Positions 8,152-15,607 of a stretch of 64,000 bases of DNA are shown piece by piece. The translations under genes were made by a program, and so were the position numbers. Origin of the DNA: Micavibrio sp. (GTDB taxonomy: Bacteria > Pseudomonadota > Alphaproteobacteria > Micavibrionales > Micavibrionaceae); NCBI GenBank assembly GCA_030824965.1, contig JAPJQV010000008.1, positions 51,946-115,945 on the forward strand. The letters are read 5' to 3'. Within the stretch, counting starts at the first letter, position 1, and each line of letters opens with the position of its first letter. The notes beneath the pieces are model-generated. The model did no database searches and was not told the DNA's origin. It was given only the letters and a program-made list of their open reading frames with translations.

Positions 8152-8982
8152 TTAGGCTCTTTGGCTTCTCGACATCCAGAACGCAGTAAACCCGGCGACC
8201 ATCGCCATAAAAAGTCCGAACAATGCATAGGCCAAGCTATGCTCTGCAGCGAAATTCAAAATCTCTGCCGACAATCCTGCTTGCCCGACATTAAAGTCGA
8301 TGACATTTCTGTCTATCAAAGCGCCGCCTTTCAGAAGATAGGCCTCTACCGTATACTGCCCGACCGGTACGTTTGCAGGTAAATAAAAACTTGTCTTAAA
8401 AAAGCCTTGCCCGATAAATATTATGGGCGCGCCCGTTAGCGGGTAAAATCCTTTTGACTGATTTGTACGGATCAGCGATTCCTGAAATTCAGCCACGTTT
8501 GATTTCTCTTTATACCGGGCTGCATCGAAATTAAGCGCGTTTAGTCCGATACCGTAAAGTCCCAGCATAACCGGATCGCCAATCCCGGTTTCAGTCCTGC
8601 TCAATGCATAATTGTAAAATAACGGCACCTGCTTGAAGTCCACGGACTCGCGGTTGAGCCACATGCCGAGCACGGGGTGTTTTTTTCTTATCGTCACGCG
8701 TTCTTGCGGACCGCGCAAAACAATAGCGATATCTCCCTCTTGATTTGTTGTGCCGAACACAGTCACCGTTTCTCCGGCAAAATCACTGGTAATATCCACG
8801 TTATCCTGCGCCATATCGATGACGATATTGCCACTGCTTTGCGCGATCGCTGTAGGCGGAAGAAAAGCTATAAAAATAAGTATCGCGCATCCCTGCGAAA
8901 GCAGGGATCCAGGAAATCGGCACCCAGATTCCTGCTTTCGCAGGAATGCGCATAAACTCTTTTTAAAAAACTTTCCCATCAC
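8152..8982 (-). CDS. TIGR02186-family exported/membrane protein, with a palindromic repeat inside its signal-peptide coding region
   Basis: 276 residues. The mature part has the family pattern of an Ig-like extracellular region (starting NIVIDMAQDNVDITSDFAGE), with HPVLGMWLNRESV and VGQYTVEAYLL, and one C-terminal membrane helix near residues 250-270. In alphaproteobacteria TIGR02186 genes sit beside TauE/SafE transporters, as here (ATGA overlap with the upstream TauE gene), suggesting a joint role in anion export. Residues 11-33 are encoded by a 67-bp inverted repeat (8885-8951) inserted between a basic MMGKFFKKSL start and the hydrophobic core ILIFIAFLPPTAIA. Exact function is unknown. Confidence 0.78.
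   Translation of the reverse strand: MMGKFFKKSLCAFLRKQESGCRFPGSLLSQGCAILIFIAFLPPTAIAQSSGNIVIDMAQDNVDITSDFAGETVTVFGTTNQEGDIAIVLRGPQERVTIRKKHPVLGMWLNRESVDFKQVPLFYNYALSRTETGIGDPVMLGLYGIGLNALNFDAARYKEKSNVAEFQESLIRTNQSKGFYPLTGAPIIFIGQGFFKTSFYLPANVPVGQYTVEAYLLKGGALIDRNVIDFNVGQAGLSAEILNFAAEHSLAYALFGLFMAMVAGFTAFWMSRSQRA
8885..8951. repeat. Palindromic repeat copy within the TIGR02186 gene
   Basis: 67-bp inverted repeat with outer arms GCGCAT/ATGCGC and two internal hairpins, CCCTGC-GAAA-GCAGGG and CCTGC-TTTC-GCAGG. It is in frame and free of stops in the reading frame used. Other copies or halves of the same design occur at 5309, 10621, 12126, 25744, 27156 and 33383. Confidence 0.85.
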
Positions 8983-9887
8983 CGCACCTGTATCGAAAAT
9001 AATTCATACGGCTGAATCAAAAGATCACTGGCTAGTTTTCCTGCAACGACAATCAACATCGCCGCCAGCATCAAACGCGCAGGAGCCCCGCGAATGTGCT
9101 TCGCCGCCCGCACGCCGATTTGGGATCCGACAATCCCGCCGACAATCAGTGTTGCCGCCAAGACCAAATCGACCGTGTGATTGGCTACCGCATGCAGGAT
9201 AGTCGAGAATATCGTCGTGAACATTATTTGAAAGAGCGATGTCCCCGCCACCATGATAGTTGACATGCCGAGAATATAAATCATCGCCGGCACCATGAAG
9301 AAGCCACCTCCGACACCCATCAATGATGTGATCAGACCGCCAAGAAATCCGATTCCGGCGGGCATGCATGCACTGATATACATTTTCGATTTGGGAAAAT
9401 GCATTTTATAGGGGAGTTTTTCCCCCAGCGTCACCCAAAGTTTAGACCGACCCTTTTCCGCAGTCTGTTTTTTCAGCAATGCATAAATGCTTTCGACCAA
9501 CATCATCGCCCCGATACTACCAAGAAACAAAATATAAAGAAGATTGATCGCCGCGTCGATTTGGCCGATATGCTGCAAAACTTTAAAAACCCCGATCCCG
9601 ATTAAGGACCCGACCACCGAGCCGCCGAGCATAACAAAGCCCAGCTTGACGTCGATATTACCTCGGCTCCAATGGATCAGCGATCCGGATACGGACGACG
9701 CCACCAACTGGTTGGCCTGCGTCCCGACCGAAATAGATGGCGGCACGCCCAGAAAAATTAAAAACGGCGTGGTTAGAAACCCGCCGCCGACCCCGAATAC
9801 GGATGTAAAAAACCCTGCTACCATGCCAAGAACCATTATGGCCTCGGCTGGTACGCTCATTTCGGCTATGGGAAGGTAAATTTGCAT
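8979..9887 (-). CDS. TauE/SafE-family sulfite/anion exporter
   Basis: Membrane permease of 302 residues with about eight hydrophobic segments arranged as two repeats. Each repeat begins with the family glycine motif: SVFGVGGGFLTTPFL near residue 29 and SLMGVGGGFFMVPA in the second half. The family exports sulfite or sulfonate-derived anions. Its stop overlaps the TIGR02186 start by 4 nt, so the two form a coupled pair; usp and nfuA follow on the same strand. Substrate is not deducible. Translation may start at Met1 or at Met10 (MSVPAEA). Confidence 0.9.
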   Translation of the reverse strand: MQIYLPIAEMSVPAEAIMVLGMVAGFFTSVFGVGGGFLTTPFLIFLGVPPSISVGTQANQLVASSVSGSLIHWSRGNIDVKLGFVMLGGSVVGSLIGIGVFKVLQHIGQIDAAINLLYILFLGSIGAMMLVESIYALLKKQTAEKGRSKLWVTLGEKLPYKMHFPKSKMYISACMPAGIGFLGGLITSLMGVGGGFFMVPAMIYILGMSTIMVAGTSLFQIMFTTIFSTILHAVANHTVDLVLAATLIVGGIVGSQIGVRAAKHIRGAPARLMLAAMLIVVAGKLASDLLIQPYELFSIQVR

Positions 9888-9951
9888 GGATCGGCAGACG
9901 ATTGTCAGTGAATTGTAGTTTTACTTTAAACCGACCACTGCGCACTGTCCA

Positions 9952-10605
9952 CTAATACCGCCCGGTACTAACACCGTTTCTATCTTTGAATTCGAGCGTG
10001 CCGCCGTTGATAAAGTTTCTAGGATGATTGCCTATCGTAAGCTCATGATAGGCTTTCTTCATGTCGATAGTTTTCATGAAACTTAAAAACGCGGTGGCGT
10101 ATTTCTGGTATGAATCCTGTTTCGCCGAACATTCTGCGACATAAGTCTTATCGTAATAATTCGATACCGACATGATCGCGGCGCGGTTTTCGAACGGCTC
10201 GTCCGGAGGTGTTGTATAGGTAATCATCTGCGTCGAGGCATAACCTTTACCAAGCCCCGTCTCGTCGCCGAAACCTAAAATCTGCACGTTATTATAGGTG
10301 GCGTTATAATCTTTCCAGTAATCCTTGGAAAATGCCACGCGCTGAACCTCGTCGCGCAAATGCTGCGGATAGATGATAAATCTCTTGTCCAGATCGGCGC
10401 GGATAAAACAGCGGGCGTTATCACCGCCCGATGGCAAAGCGACGCTCAGTACATCATCCGGCTGTTTATTGGAGATAATTTTCCAGCTATCGGGAAAAGA
10501 CGCGCTTAGCCCCGTTTTCTCATCCGCCCAGACGAAATAATCGGCCTTGGCCTTCACAGGCATCAAAGCCAGGACAACCGCCAGAATTTTAATTCCAATT
10601 TTCAT
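9952..10605 (-). CDS. Secreted protein of unknown function
   Basis: 217 residues with a clear signal peptide (MKIGIKILAVVLALMPVKAKA, cleavage before DYF). The mature N terminus DEKTGLSASFPDSWKI resembles the start of PsbP-like or lipoprotein-type beta sandwiches that open with an F-P-x-W pattern, but this is a weak resemblance. Two cysteines (in RCFIRADLD and AECSAKQD) could form a periplasmic disulfide. I do not recognise the family. It stands alone, followed by the TauE gene after a gap of about 65 bp; a repeat hairpin lies just upstream. Confidence 0.6.
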   Translation of the reverse strand: MKIGIKILAVVLALMPVKAKADYFVWADEKTGLSASFPDSWKIISNKQPDDVLSVALPSGGDNARCFIRADLDKRFIIYPQHLRDEVQRVAFSKDYWKDYNATYNNVQILGFGDETGLGKGYASTQMITYTTPPDEPFENRAAIMSVSNYYDKTYVAECSAKQDSYQKYATAFLSFMKTIDMKKAYHELTIGNHPRNFINGGTLEFKDRNGVSTGRY

Positions 10606-10872
10606 TTAACCCTCAACGTCATTCCGGCGAATGCCGGAATCTTCATTATTCAGCTGTTATAATACATAATTAAATCGTGCATAAGATTATTTATCTTACC
10701 ACAATGGCACAACGACACAACGATGCTTAACCCCTTGATCAAGGCGTCATCCCGAGCGAAGCCAAGGGATCTCACCTTATAATATTTAAGATGAGATATC
10801 TGGACGACGCTCGACATGACAAATATTTCTAGAATCCGTTGTGTCGTTGTGCCGTTGTGGTAAAAAATACGA
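10606..10872. repeat. Intergenic region holding a repeat hairpin and a nested MITE-like inverted repeat
   Basis: No gene is visible. Two structures occupy the gap. A perfect 8-bp stem, ATTCCGGC / GCCGGAAT, lies at 10621-10640. A long, almost perfect inverted repeat has arms at 10696-10722 and 10837-10863 (27 bp, one mismatch; cores CACAACGACACAACG / CGTTGTGTCGTTGTG) enclosing a second imperfect inverted repeat (10746-10773 with 10793-10820). Total length of the nested element is about 168 bp. It ends ten bases before the mbfA ATG, so it must provide or replace part of the mbfA leader. Confidence 0.85.
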
Positions 10873-12003
10873 ATGAAGCCCGAACAAAAAAACCTCCCCC
10901 GCTATATCGACAATCTTCAGGGAGAAATCGATGCTTCCGCTATGTACAAAGCCATGGCGGCGCAGGAGGAAAATCCGGCCACAGCGTCTATTTACCTGAA
11001 ACTTGCCGCTATCGAAGACAAACATGCCGCTTTCTGGCGCGATCAGGTGATGAAGTCCGGCGGCAATCCGGATAAGATCAAAGTCTCGGCCCGCACTCGT
11101 TTCATGATCTGGCTCTCCCAAAAAATGGGCTCGAATTTTATCCTGCCGAGCCTTGCAACCATCGAGTCTAAAGACAGCAATAAATATGCAGGCCAGAACG
11201 AGGTCTGCCTCTCCGCTATGCCGCGGGAGGAAAAATCGCATGCATTGATTTTGCGCGCCCTTTCTAAAAAATCCAAACGCGGACTGGGGGGCTCCGATGT
11301 CGCCAAATTTGAAAAACGCCACTTTCTTGGCGGCAACGAACTCCGCGCCGCCGTATTGGGTGCCAATGACGGCCTTGTATCGAATTTGTCTCTTGTCATG
11401 GGCGTGGCCGGGGCGGCGATTGCGTCGCAGACCATCCTTCTGACCGGACTTGCCGGATTGGTCGCGGGCGCCTGTTCGATGGCCATGGGTGAATGGCTTT
11501 CCGTCAATTCCTCGCGTGAACTCCATCAGAAACAGATTGATAAAGAAAAATCCGAACTTGAAGAAAATCCTGAAGAAGAAAAACAGGAACTCATCCTGAT
11601 TTATCAGGCTAAGGGTTTATCGGAAGAGCATGCAACCGAACTCGCCAACCGTTTAATGTCAGATCCCGACCGCGCTCTTGATACATTGGTGCGCGAGGAA
11701 CTTGGCATTGACCCCGAAGAACTTGGCGGCTCGGCATGGACCGCTGCCATTTCATCATTTTTTCTTTTTGCTGTCGGTGCGATTTTTCCTGTTGCCCCGT
11801 TTATCTTCATGGAAGGTCATGACGCTGTCATCGCCTCTCTGATCGTCAGCGGTTTGGGTCTTTTGATTATCGGCATGGGTACGGCCCTTTTTACCGGACG
11901 CGGCTTTGTTTTTTCCGGCATGCGCCAGCTGCTGATCGGCTACGCTGCCGCTGCGATTACCTACACGGTCGGCCATCTTCTGGGTGTCACAGTTTCCGGT
12001 TGA
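10873..12003 (+). CDS. mbfA: Membrane-bound ferritin MbfA (ferritin-like domain fused to VIT1/CCC1 transporter)
   Basis: 376 residues. The N-terminal ferritin-like domain (about 10-135) has two ExxH metal motifs (E48/H51 and E120/H123). The C-terminal VIT1/CCC1 domain starts at LRAAVLGANDGLVSNLSLVMG, carries the MAMGEWLSVNSSRE motif and has about five membrane helices. In Agrobacterium and Bradyrhizobium MbfA exports iron and protects against peroxide, and is repressed by Irr under iron limitation. No ICE/Irr box could be confirmed here because the upstream region is a repeat element. Length and domain order match the family well. Confidence 0.9.
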   Translation: MKPEQKNLPRYIDNLQGEIDASAMYKAMAAQEENPATASIYLKLAAIEDKHAAFWRDQVMKSGGNPDKIKVSARTRFMIWLSQKMGSNFILPSLATIESKDSNKYAGQNEVCLSAMPREEKSHALILRALSKKSKRGLGGSDVAKFEKRHFLGGNELRAAVLGANDGLVSNLSLVMGVAGAAIASQTILLTGLAGLVAGACSMAMGEWLSVNSSRELHQKQIDKEKSELEENPEEEKQELILIYQAKGLSEEHATELANRLMSDPDRALDTLVREELGIDPEELGGSAWTAAISSFFLFAVGAIFPVAPFIFMEGHDAVIASLIVSGLGLLIIGMGTALFTGRGFVFSGMRQLLIGYAAAAITYTVGHLLGVTVSG

Positions 12004-12422
12004 AATCAAATAAAAAGCCTGCCACCCTTCAACTGTTCGGCTTCACCGTAAAAAGCCACGCCGTCTTTCGGCCATCCCCAAGGTTTAGGGCCCGGCGGGG
12101 ACCTCGCTATATATTGCCCCCATTCGCGCATGCCTGCAAAAACAGGCATCCGGCCACGAGAGATCCCTGCGTTCGCAGGGATGCAATGTGCTTTAAGAGA
12201 ACTCTGCGATCCTCCGCCAACTCCGCGTTAAAAAATCCCTTGCAAACGAAATAGACAAATCGACGAACGAAATAGACAAAAATAATTTTTTGCAAAACAC
12301 GAAGATACAGGCATCTAACTCTTCGTGTTCTCCGTGGTTCAATAAATAATAAAAAAACGGCAGATCGAACTAGGAGCCTATCCTAGATCACTGAAAATAA
12401 ACAAATATTAGGAATACCTAAT
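12004..12422. other. Gene-free 419-bp region with repeats
   Basis: No coding sequence is supported. It holds a palindromic repeat copy at 12126-12185, a direct repeat of ACGAAATAGACAAA at 12246-12259 and 12267-12280 (21-bp period), a perfect 10-bp inverted repeat AACACGAAGA / TCTTCGTGTT at 12296-12329, and a small CTAGGA/TCCTAG palindrome near 12370-12386. It separates the convergent ends of mbfA and the CorC-like gene, so any of the hairpins could act as terminators, although none has a clean T-run. Confidence 0.65.
12126..12185. repeat. Palindromic repeat copy (intergenic)
   Basis: Two hairpins separated by a short spacer: ATGCCTG-CAAAAA-CAGGCAT and ATCCCTGC-GTTC-GCAGGGAT, flanked by GCGC and GCA. 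Overall order is the same as in the copy at 8885-8951 (GCGCAT outer arm, hairpin, spacer, second hairpin). Confidence 0.8.
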
Positions 12423-13697
12423 CTATTCAGTTGGCACGACTTTCGGCGGTGGCGTAACTCTCACCAGCGTAATCTGGTTCCTATGCCTACGCACGACATC
12501 GAATTTGAAGTTGTGAAACATAAAGCTTTGCCCAACATCCGGCAGCTTTCGTGCTTCATACAGAACCAACCCGGCAATCGTCGAATATTCGGCATCCGGC
12601 AGATCCCATTCGAATTCGCGCTTTATATCGCGGATAGTTACCGTCCCATTGACAAGATATGTACCATTCGGCTGTTTCTTAACACCCGGCATGCTCATAT
12701 CGTGCTCGTCATCGATATCACCAACGATATCTTCTAGGATATCCTCAAGCGTAACGACACCCATGAAACTGCCGTACTCGTCAATAACGAAGGCGAAATG
12801 TTCGCCACGCTCTCGAAAAGCCTGCAACTGATCGAATAATGTTGTCGTATTCGGAATAAACCAAGGCTCTGCGGCAATATCTTCAATCTTGATTTTAGCA
12901 TAGTCATTGTTGGCGGTTTTCAATTCCCGCAGCAGCCATTTGACATGGATAAGCCCGATAATATTGTCCGACTTGTCTTTCCATACTGGCATCCGCGTGT
13001 AAGGGCTGTTGAGCACCTCGTCGATGATTTCCTCGGCATCGGTTGCCGCATCGATCATCGCTACATTCTTACGGTGGATCATGATCTCTTCGACTGTAAC
13101 ATCCGCCAGATCCATGACGGATTTCAGCATAGCGCGCTGTTTCTGCGTTTCCTCTTCCGGTCCTCGATGCATCTCGATCGCACCGCGCAAAACCTCAACC
13201 TTTGCTTCTTCATCGACCTGGCTCAGATCGACCCGGAAAAACTTCAACGTTATATGAACGATGGATGAAATCAATTGCGTGATCGGCGAGAACAGAACAA
13301 TGATAACCCGCATCACCGGCGCCATGAACATCGCCATATTGTCCGGCCTGTGCAGCGCCAGTGTCTTTGGCAAGACTTCCGCAAAGATCAAGATCAAAAC
13401 CGTCATGACGCCTGTGGCATAGAACACCCCGGCTTCACCGAACATGCCGATCAGGACATTCGTCATGATGGCGGACGCCAGAATATTGATAAGATTGTTC
13501 CCCAGAAGCATCGCACCGATCATACGGTCCTTGCGCATCAAAATGCGGTTGACCATCTTGGCAAGGCGGTTGCCGTTCTTTTCCGCCGCTAGCATGCGCG
13601 GCTCGGATACCGCCGTCATCGACGTTTCCCCCGCTGAGAAAAATGCGGAAATGATCAACAGGAACAATACGATTAAAGATGAAAACAATAATGTCAT
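12423..13697 (-). CDS. CNNM/CBS-domain membrane protein of the HlyC/CorC family
   Basis: 424 residues. The N-terminal DUF21/CNNM membrane domain (about 1-180, four hydrophobic segments, SAFFSAGETSMTAVSE signature) is followed by a CBS pair (about 200-330) and a C-terminal CorC/HlyC domain (about 340-415, ending YSTIAGLVLYEA and FDVVRRHRNQITLVRV). The family is linked to magnesium/cobalt efflux and metal tolerance. Its ATG overlaps the stop of aroB by 4 nt, so it is the last gene of an aroK-aroB operon, an arrangement common in Rhodospirillales-like genomes. Confidence 0.9.
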   Translation of the reverse strand: MTLLFSSLIVLFLLIISAFFSAGETSMTAVSEPRMLAAEKNGNRLAKMVNRILMRKDRMIGAMLLGNNLINILASAIMTNVLIGMFGEAGVFYATGVMTVLILIFAEVLPKTLALHRPDNMAMFMAPVMRVIIVLFSPITQLISSIVHITLKFFRVDLSQVDEEAKVEVLRGAIEMHRGPEEETQKQRAMLKSVMDLADVTVEEIMIHRKNVAMIDAATDAEEIIDEVLNSPYTRMPVWKDKSDNIIGLIHVKWLLRELKTANNDYAKIKIEDIAAEPWFIPNTTTLFDQLQAFRERGEHFAFVIDEYGSFMGVVTLEDILEDIVGDIDDEHDMSMPGVKKQPNGTYLVNGTVTIRDIKREFEWDLPDAEYSTIAGLVLYEARKLPDVGQSFMFHNFKFDVVRRHRNQITLVRVTPPPKVVPTE

Positions 13698-14800
13698 GCA
13701 ATCGATTCTTTCAAGATTTCAAGGACCTTTTCTTCAGGTACTTCGCTGTCAAGCCGGGCTCGGCCCAATTTATTCAGTAGGACAAAAACCAGACCATTCG
13801 ATGTCGCTTTCTTATCCTTGCGCATCAAGCTGAGCAATTCTTGCGCTGTCGCGTCGAAATCGCAAATATCTGAGATTTCAGTCATCATGCCAACGGATGA
13901 CAAATGAGCTTTGACTCTTTGCGCATCGACATGGGAAATATAGCCAAGTCCTGCCGATAATCTTGCAGCCAGAACCAGACCGATCCCAACGGCTTCCCCA
14001 TGCAATAACCTGCCGTCATACTGGCAATAAGTTTCCAGCGCATGAGCGAAAGTGTGTCCGAGATTGAGAAGCGCACGCAATCCCGTTTCCTCAAACTCGT
14101 CCTGCCGCACGATTTCGGCTTTCATGGAGCAACTTGTTTCTATGGCATAGACAAGCGCATCTGCCTCACGGTTTAAAACACGCTGCCCGTTTTGCTCCAG
14201 CCATTCAAAGAAACGGCTATTGCCCAAGAGCCCGTATTTTACGATCTCGGCATATCCGGCTTTCATTTCACGATCAGGCAATGTCGTTAATGTTGCTATA
14301 TCGATAACAACAACTTGCGGCTGGTAAAAGGCGCCGATCAAATTTTTGCCTTGTCTGGAATTAATACCCGTTTTGCCGCCGACTGAGCTGTCGACTTGCG
14401 ACAATAACGTCGTCGGCATTTGTATGAACTTAACGCCGCGCATGGCGGTAGCCGATACGAACCCCGCCAGATCGCCGACAACACCGCCACCCAGAGCGAT
14501 GACAAGCGAATGACGGTTAAGCCCGTTGCCGATCATCCATTCGAGAAGTGCTTCATATTCTCTGAAAGACTTGCTTTTTTCGCCTGCCGGAACTTTGTAA
14601 ACAGCGGACTCTACAGGCAATATAACCTGAAGTCGATCGGCATAGATATTGCCAACGCTTTCATCTGTGATGATGAACGCTTTTTGCGCTTTTGTTTCCG
14701 GCCACCAGATGTCGGTTTTATGAAGAAGATCGCTGCCGATGTAAATCGGATAAGACCGCTCGCTTAATTTTACTTCGAGCTTTTTAAAATCAAATTCCAT
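13694..14800 (-). CDS. aroB: 3-dehydroquinate synthase
   Basis: Second step of the shikimate pathway: conversion of DAHP to 3-dehydroquinate with NAD and a divalent metal. The 368 residues show the NAD-binding ALGGGVVGDLAGFVSAT motif, then PTTLLSQVDSSVGGKTGIN, KNLIGAFYQP and the metal-binding NLGHTFAHALE with HGEAVGIG. Overlaps aroK upstream by 11 nt and the CorC-like gene downstream by 4 nt, so all three are translationally coupled. Confidence 0.95.
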   Translation of the reverse strand: MEFDFKKLEVKLSERSYPIYIGSDLLHKTDIWWPETKAQKAFIITDESVGNIYADRLQVILPVESAVYKVPAGEKSKSFREYEALLEWMIGNGLNRHSLVIALGGGVVGDLAGFVSATAMRGVKFIQMPTTLLSQVDSSVGGKTGINSRQGKNLIGAFYQPQVVVIDIATLTTLPDREMKAGYAEIVKYGLLGNSRFFEWLEQNGQRVLNREADALVYAIETSCSMKAEIVRQDEFEETGLRALLNLGHTFAHALETYCQYDGRLLHGEAVGIGLVLAARLSAGLGYISHVDAQRVKAHLSSVGMMTEISDICDFDATAQELLSLMRKDKKATSNGLVFVLLNKLGRARLDSEVPEEKVLEILKESIA

Positions 14801-15359
14801 GGTGGTTTTGTAGCAGATAATCGTAAATCTGTCCTATGGCTTTGTTCGTGACAATGCCCGTCTCCGATGTTCCATCTACATGGATTGCCGCCCTTTGATA
14901 GAGATGACGCCTTTGCTCCATGCGTTCGGTTAATACTTCTTCTGCATCGCGCCCTGCCAGCAATGGCCTTGTGCCCTGCCCAGCCGTTCGCTTAGCCAGA
15001 ACGTGAACAGGAGCATCGACCCAAATTGAAAGTGATTTTGCAAAGATATCGTCCGCCGTTTCTGGAGATGTAATAGCCCCGCCGCCGACCGACAAAATCT
15101 GACGCCCCAAAGCAATTAATCTTGCAATCTTTTGCTTTTCCAGAGTACGAAAAAAAGCCTCTCCTTTAAGGTCAAAAATCTCTTTAACTGAAATACCTTG
15201 CTCTTTTTCTATTTCGAGGTCCGAGTCAACAAAATTCCAGTCTAGCTTACCGGCAAGTTTGCGCCCAAGCGTTGTTTTTCCAGCCCCCATCATGCCAATA
15301 ATGACAATGGGTTTCGAAAGCCGGGAATCTATGAATTGAAGCTGATCTGCAATTTCCAT
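14790..15359 (-). CDS. aroK: Shikimate kinase
   Basis: ATP-dependent phosphorylation of shikimate. 189 residues, with Walker A GMMGAGKTTLGRKLA near residues 23-37, DSDLEIE (shikimate-binding Asp), the FFRTLE motif with the conserved arginine, and GGGAI as the third substrate loop. First gene of the aroK-aroB-corC minus-strand operon. The N-terminal 17 residues extend beyond the minimal kinase, as in many alphaproteobacterial AroK proteins. Confidence 0.95.
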   Translation of the reverse strand: MEIADQLQFIDSRLSKPIVIIGMMGAGKTTLGRKLAGKLDWNFVDSDLEIEKEQGISVKEIFDLKGEAFFRTLEKQKIARLIALGRQILSVGGGAITSPETADDIFAKSLSIWVDAPVHVLAKRTAGQGTRPLLAGRDAEEVLTERMEQRRHLYQRAAIHVDGTSETGIVTNKAIGQIYDYLLQNHHGI

Positions 15360-15471
15360 CTCATTGCTTCTTACAATGTCTTAAATACGGTGGAAAGTTT
15401 AATTGTAGCCTCTATACAGGTTGCATTTACCCGCCCTGTTTACTAATTTCTGGACTTAAAGGAAAAAAACT

Positions 15472-15606
15472 ATGAAAATATTCGGATTACTTACCTTAAT
15501 TTTAATTGCGCTTATCATCGGGAGCTTTGCCTACGTCGCCAGCACGGATGTCCCTGTTACGCCGACAACCGTAACGCGTGACCTTTCAACGGATCAATTG
15601 AAATAA
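15472..15606 (+). CDS. Small single-span membrane or exported peptide (44 residues)
   Basis: Short ORF with a good AAAGGA site about 8 nt upstream of its ATG. Residues 4-24 are strongly hydrophobic (GLLTLILIALIIGSFAYV), followed by a Thr/Val-rich tail ending DQLK. It could be a signal anchor or a cleaved signal peptide. The stop is separated by one base from the ATG of the next gene, so the two should be co-translated. I do not recognise it. The tight spacing and ribosome site argue that it is real despite its size. Confidence 0.6.
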   Translation: MKIFGLLTLILIALIIGSFAYVASTDVPVTPTTVTRDLSTDQLK

Positions 15607-15607
15607 G

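Noticed and set aside
10786..11526. Long 246-residue reading frame opposite mbfA
   Set aside because: It runs antisense to a clearly real gene, and its composition (rich in His, Arg, Phe, Gly) is that of a shadow frame.
12244..12285. CRISPR-like repeat
   Set aside because: Only two units with a 7-bp spacer and no cas genes.
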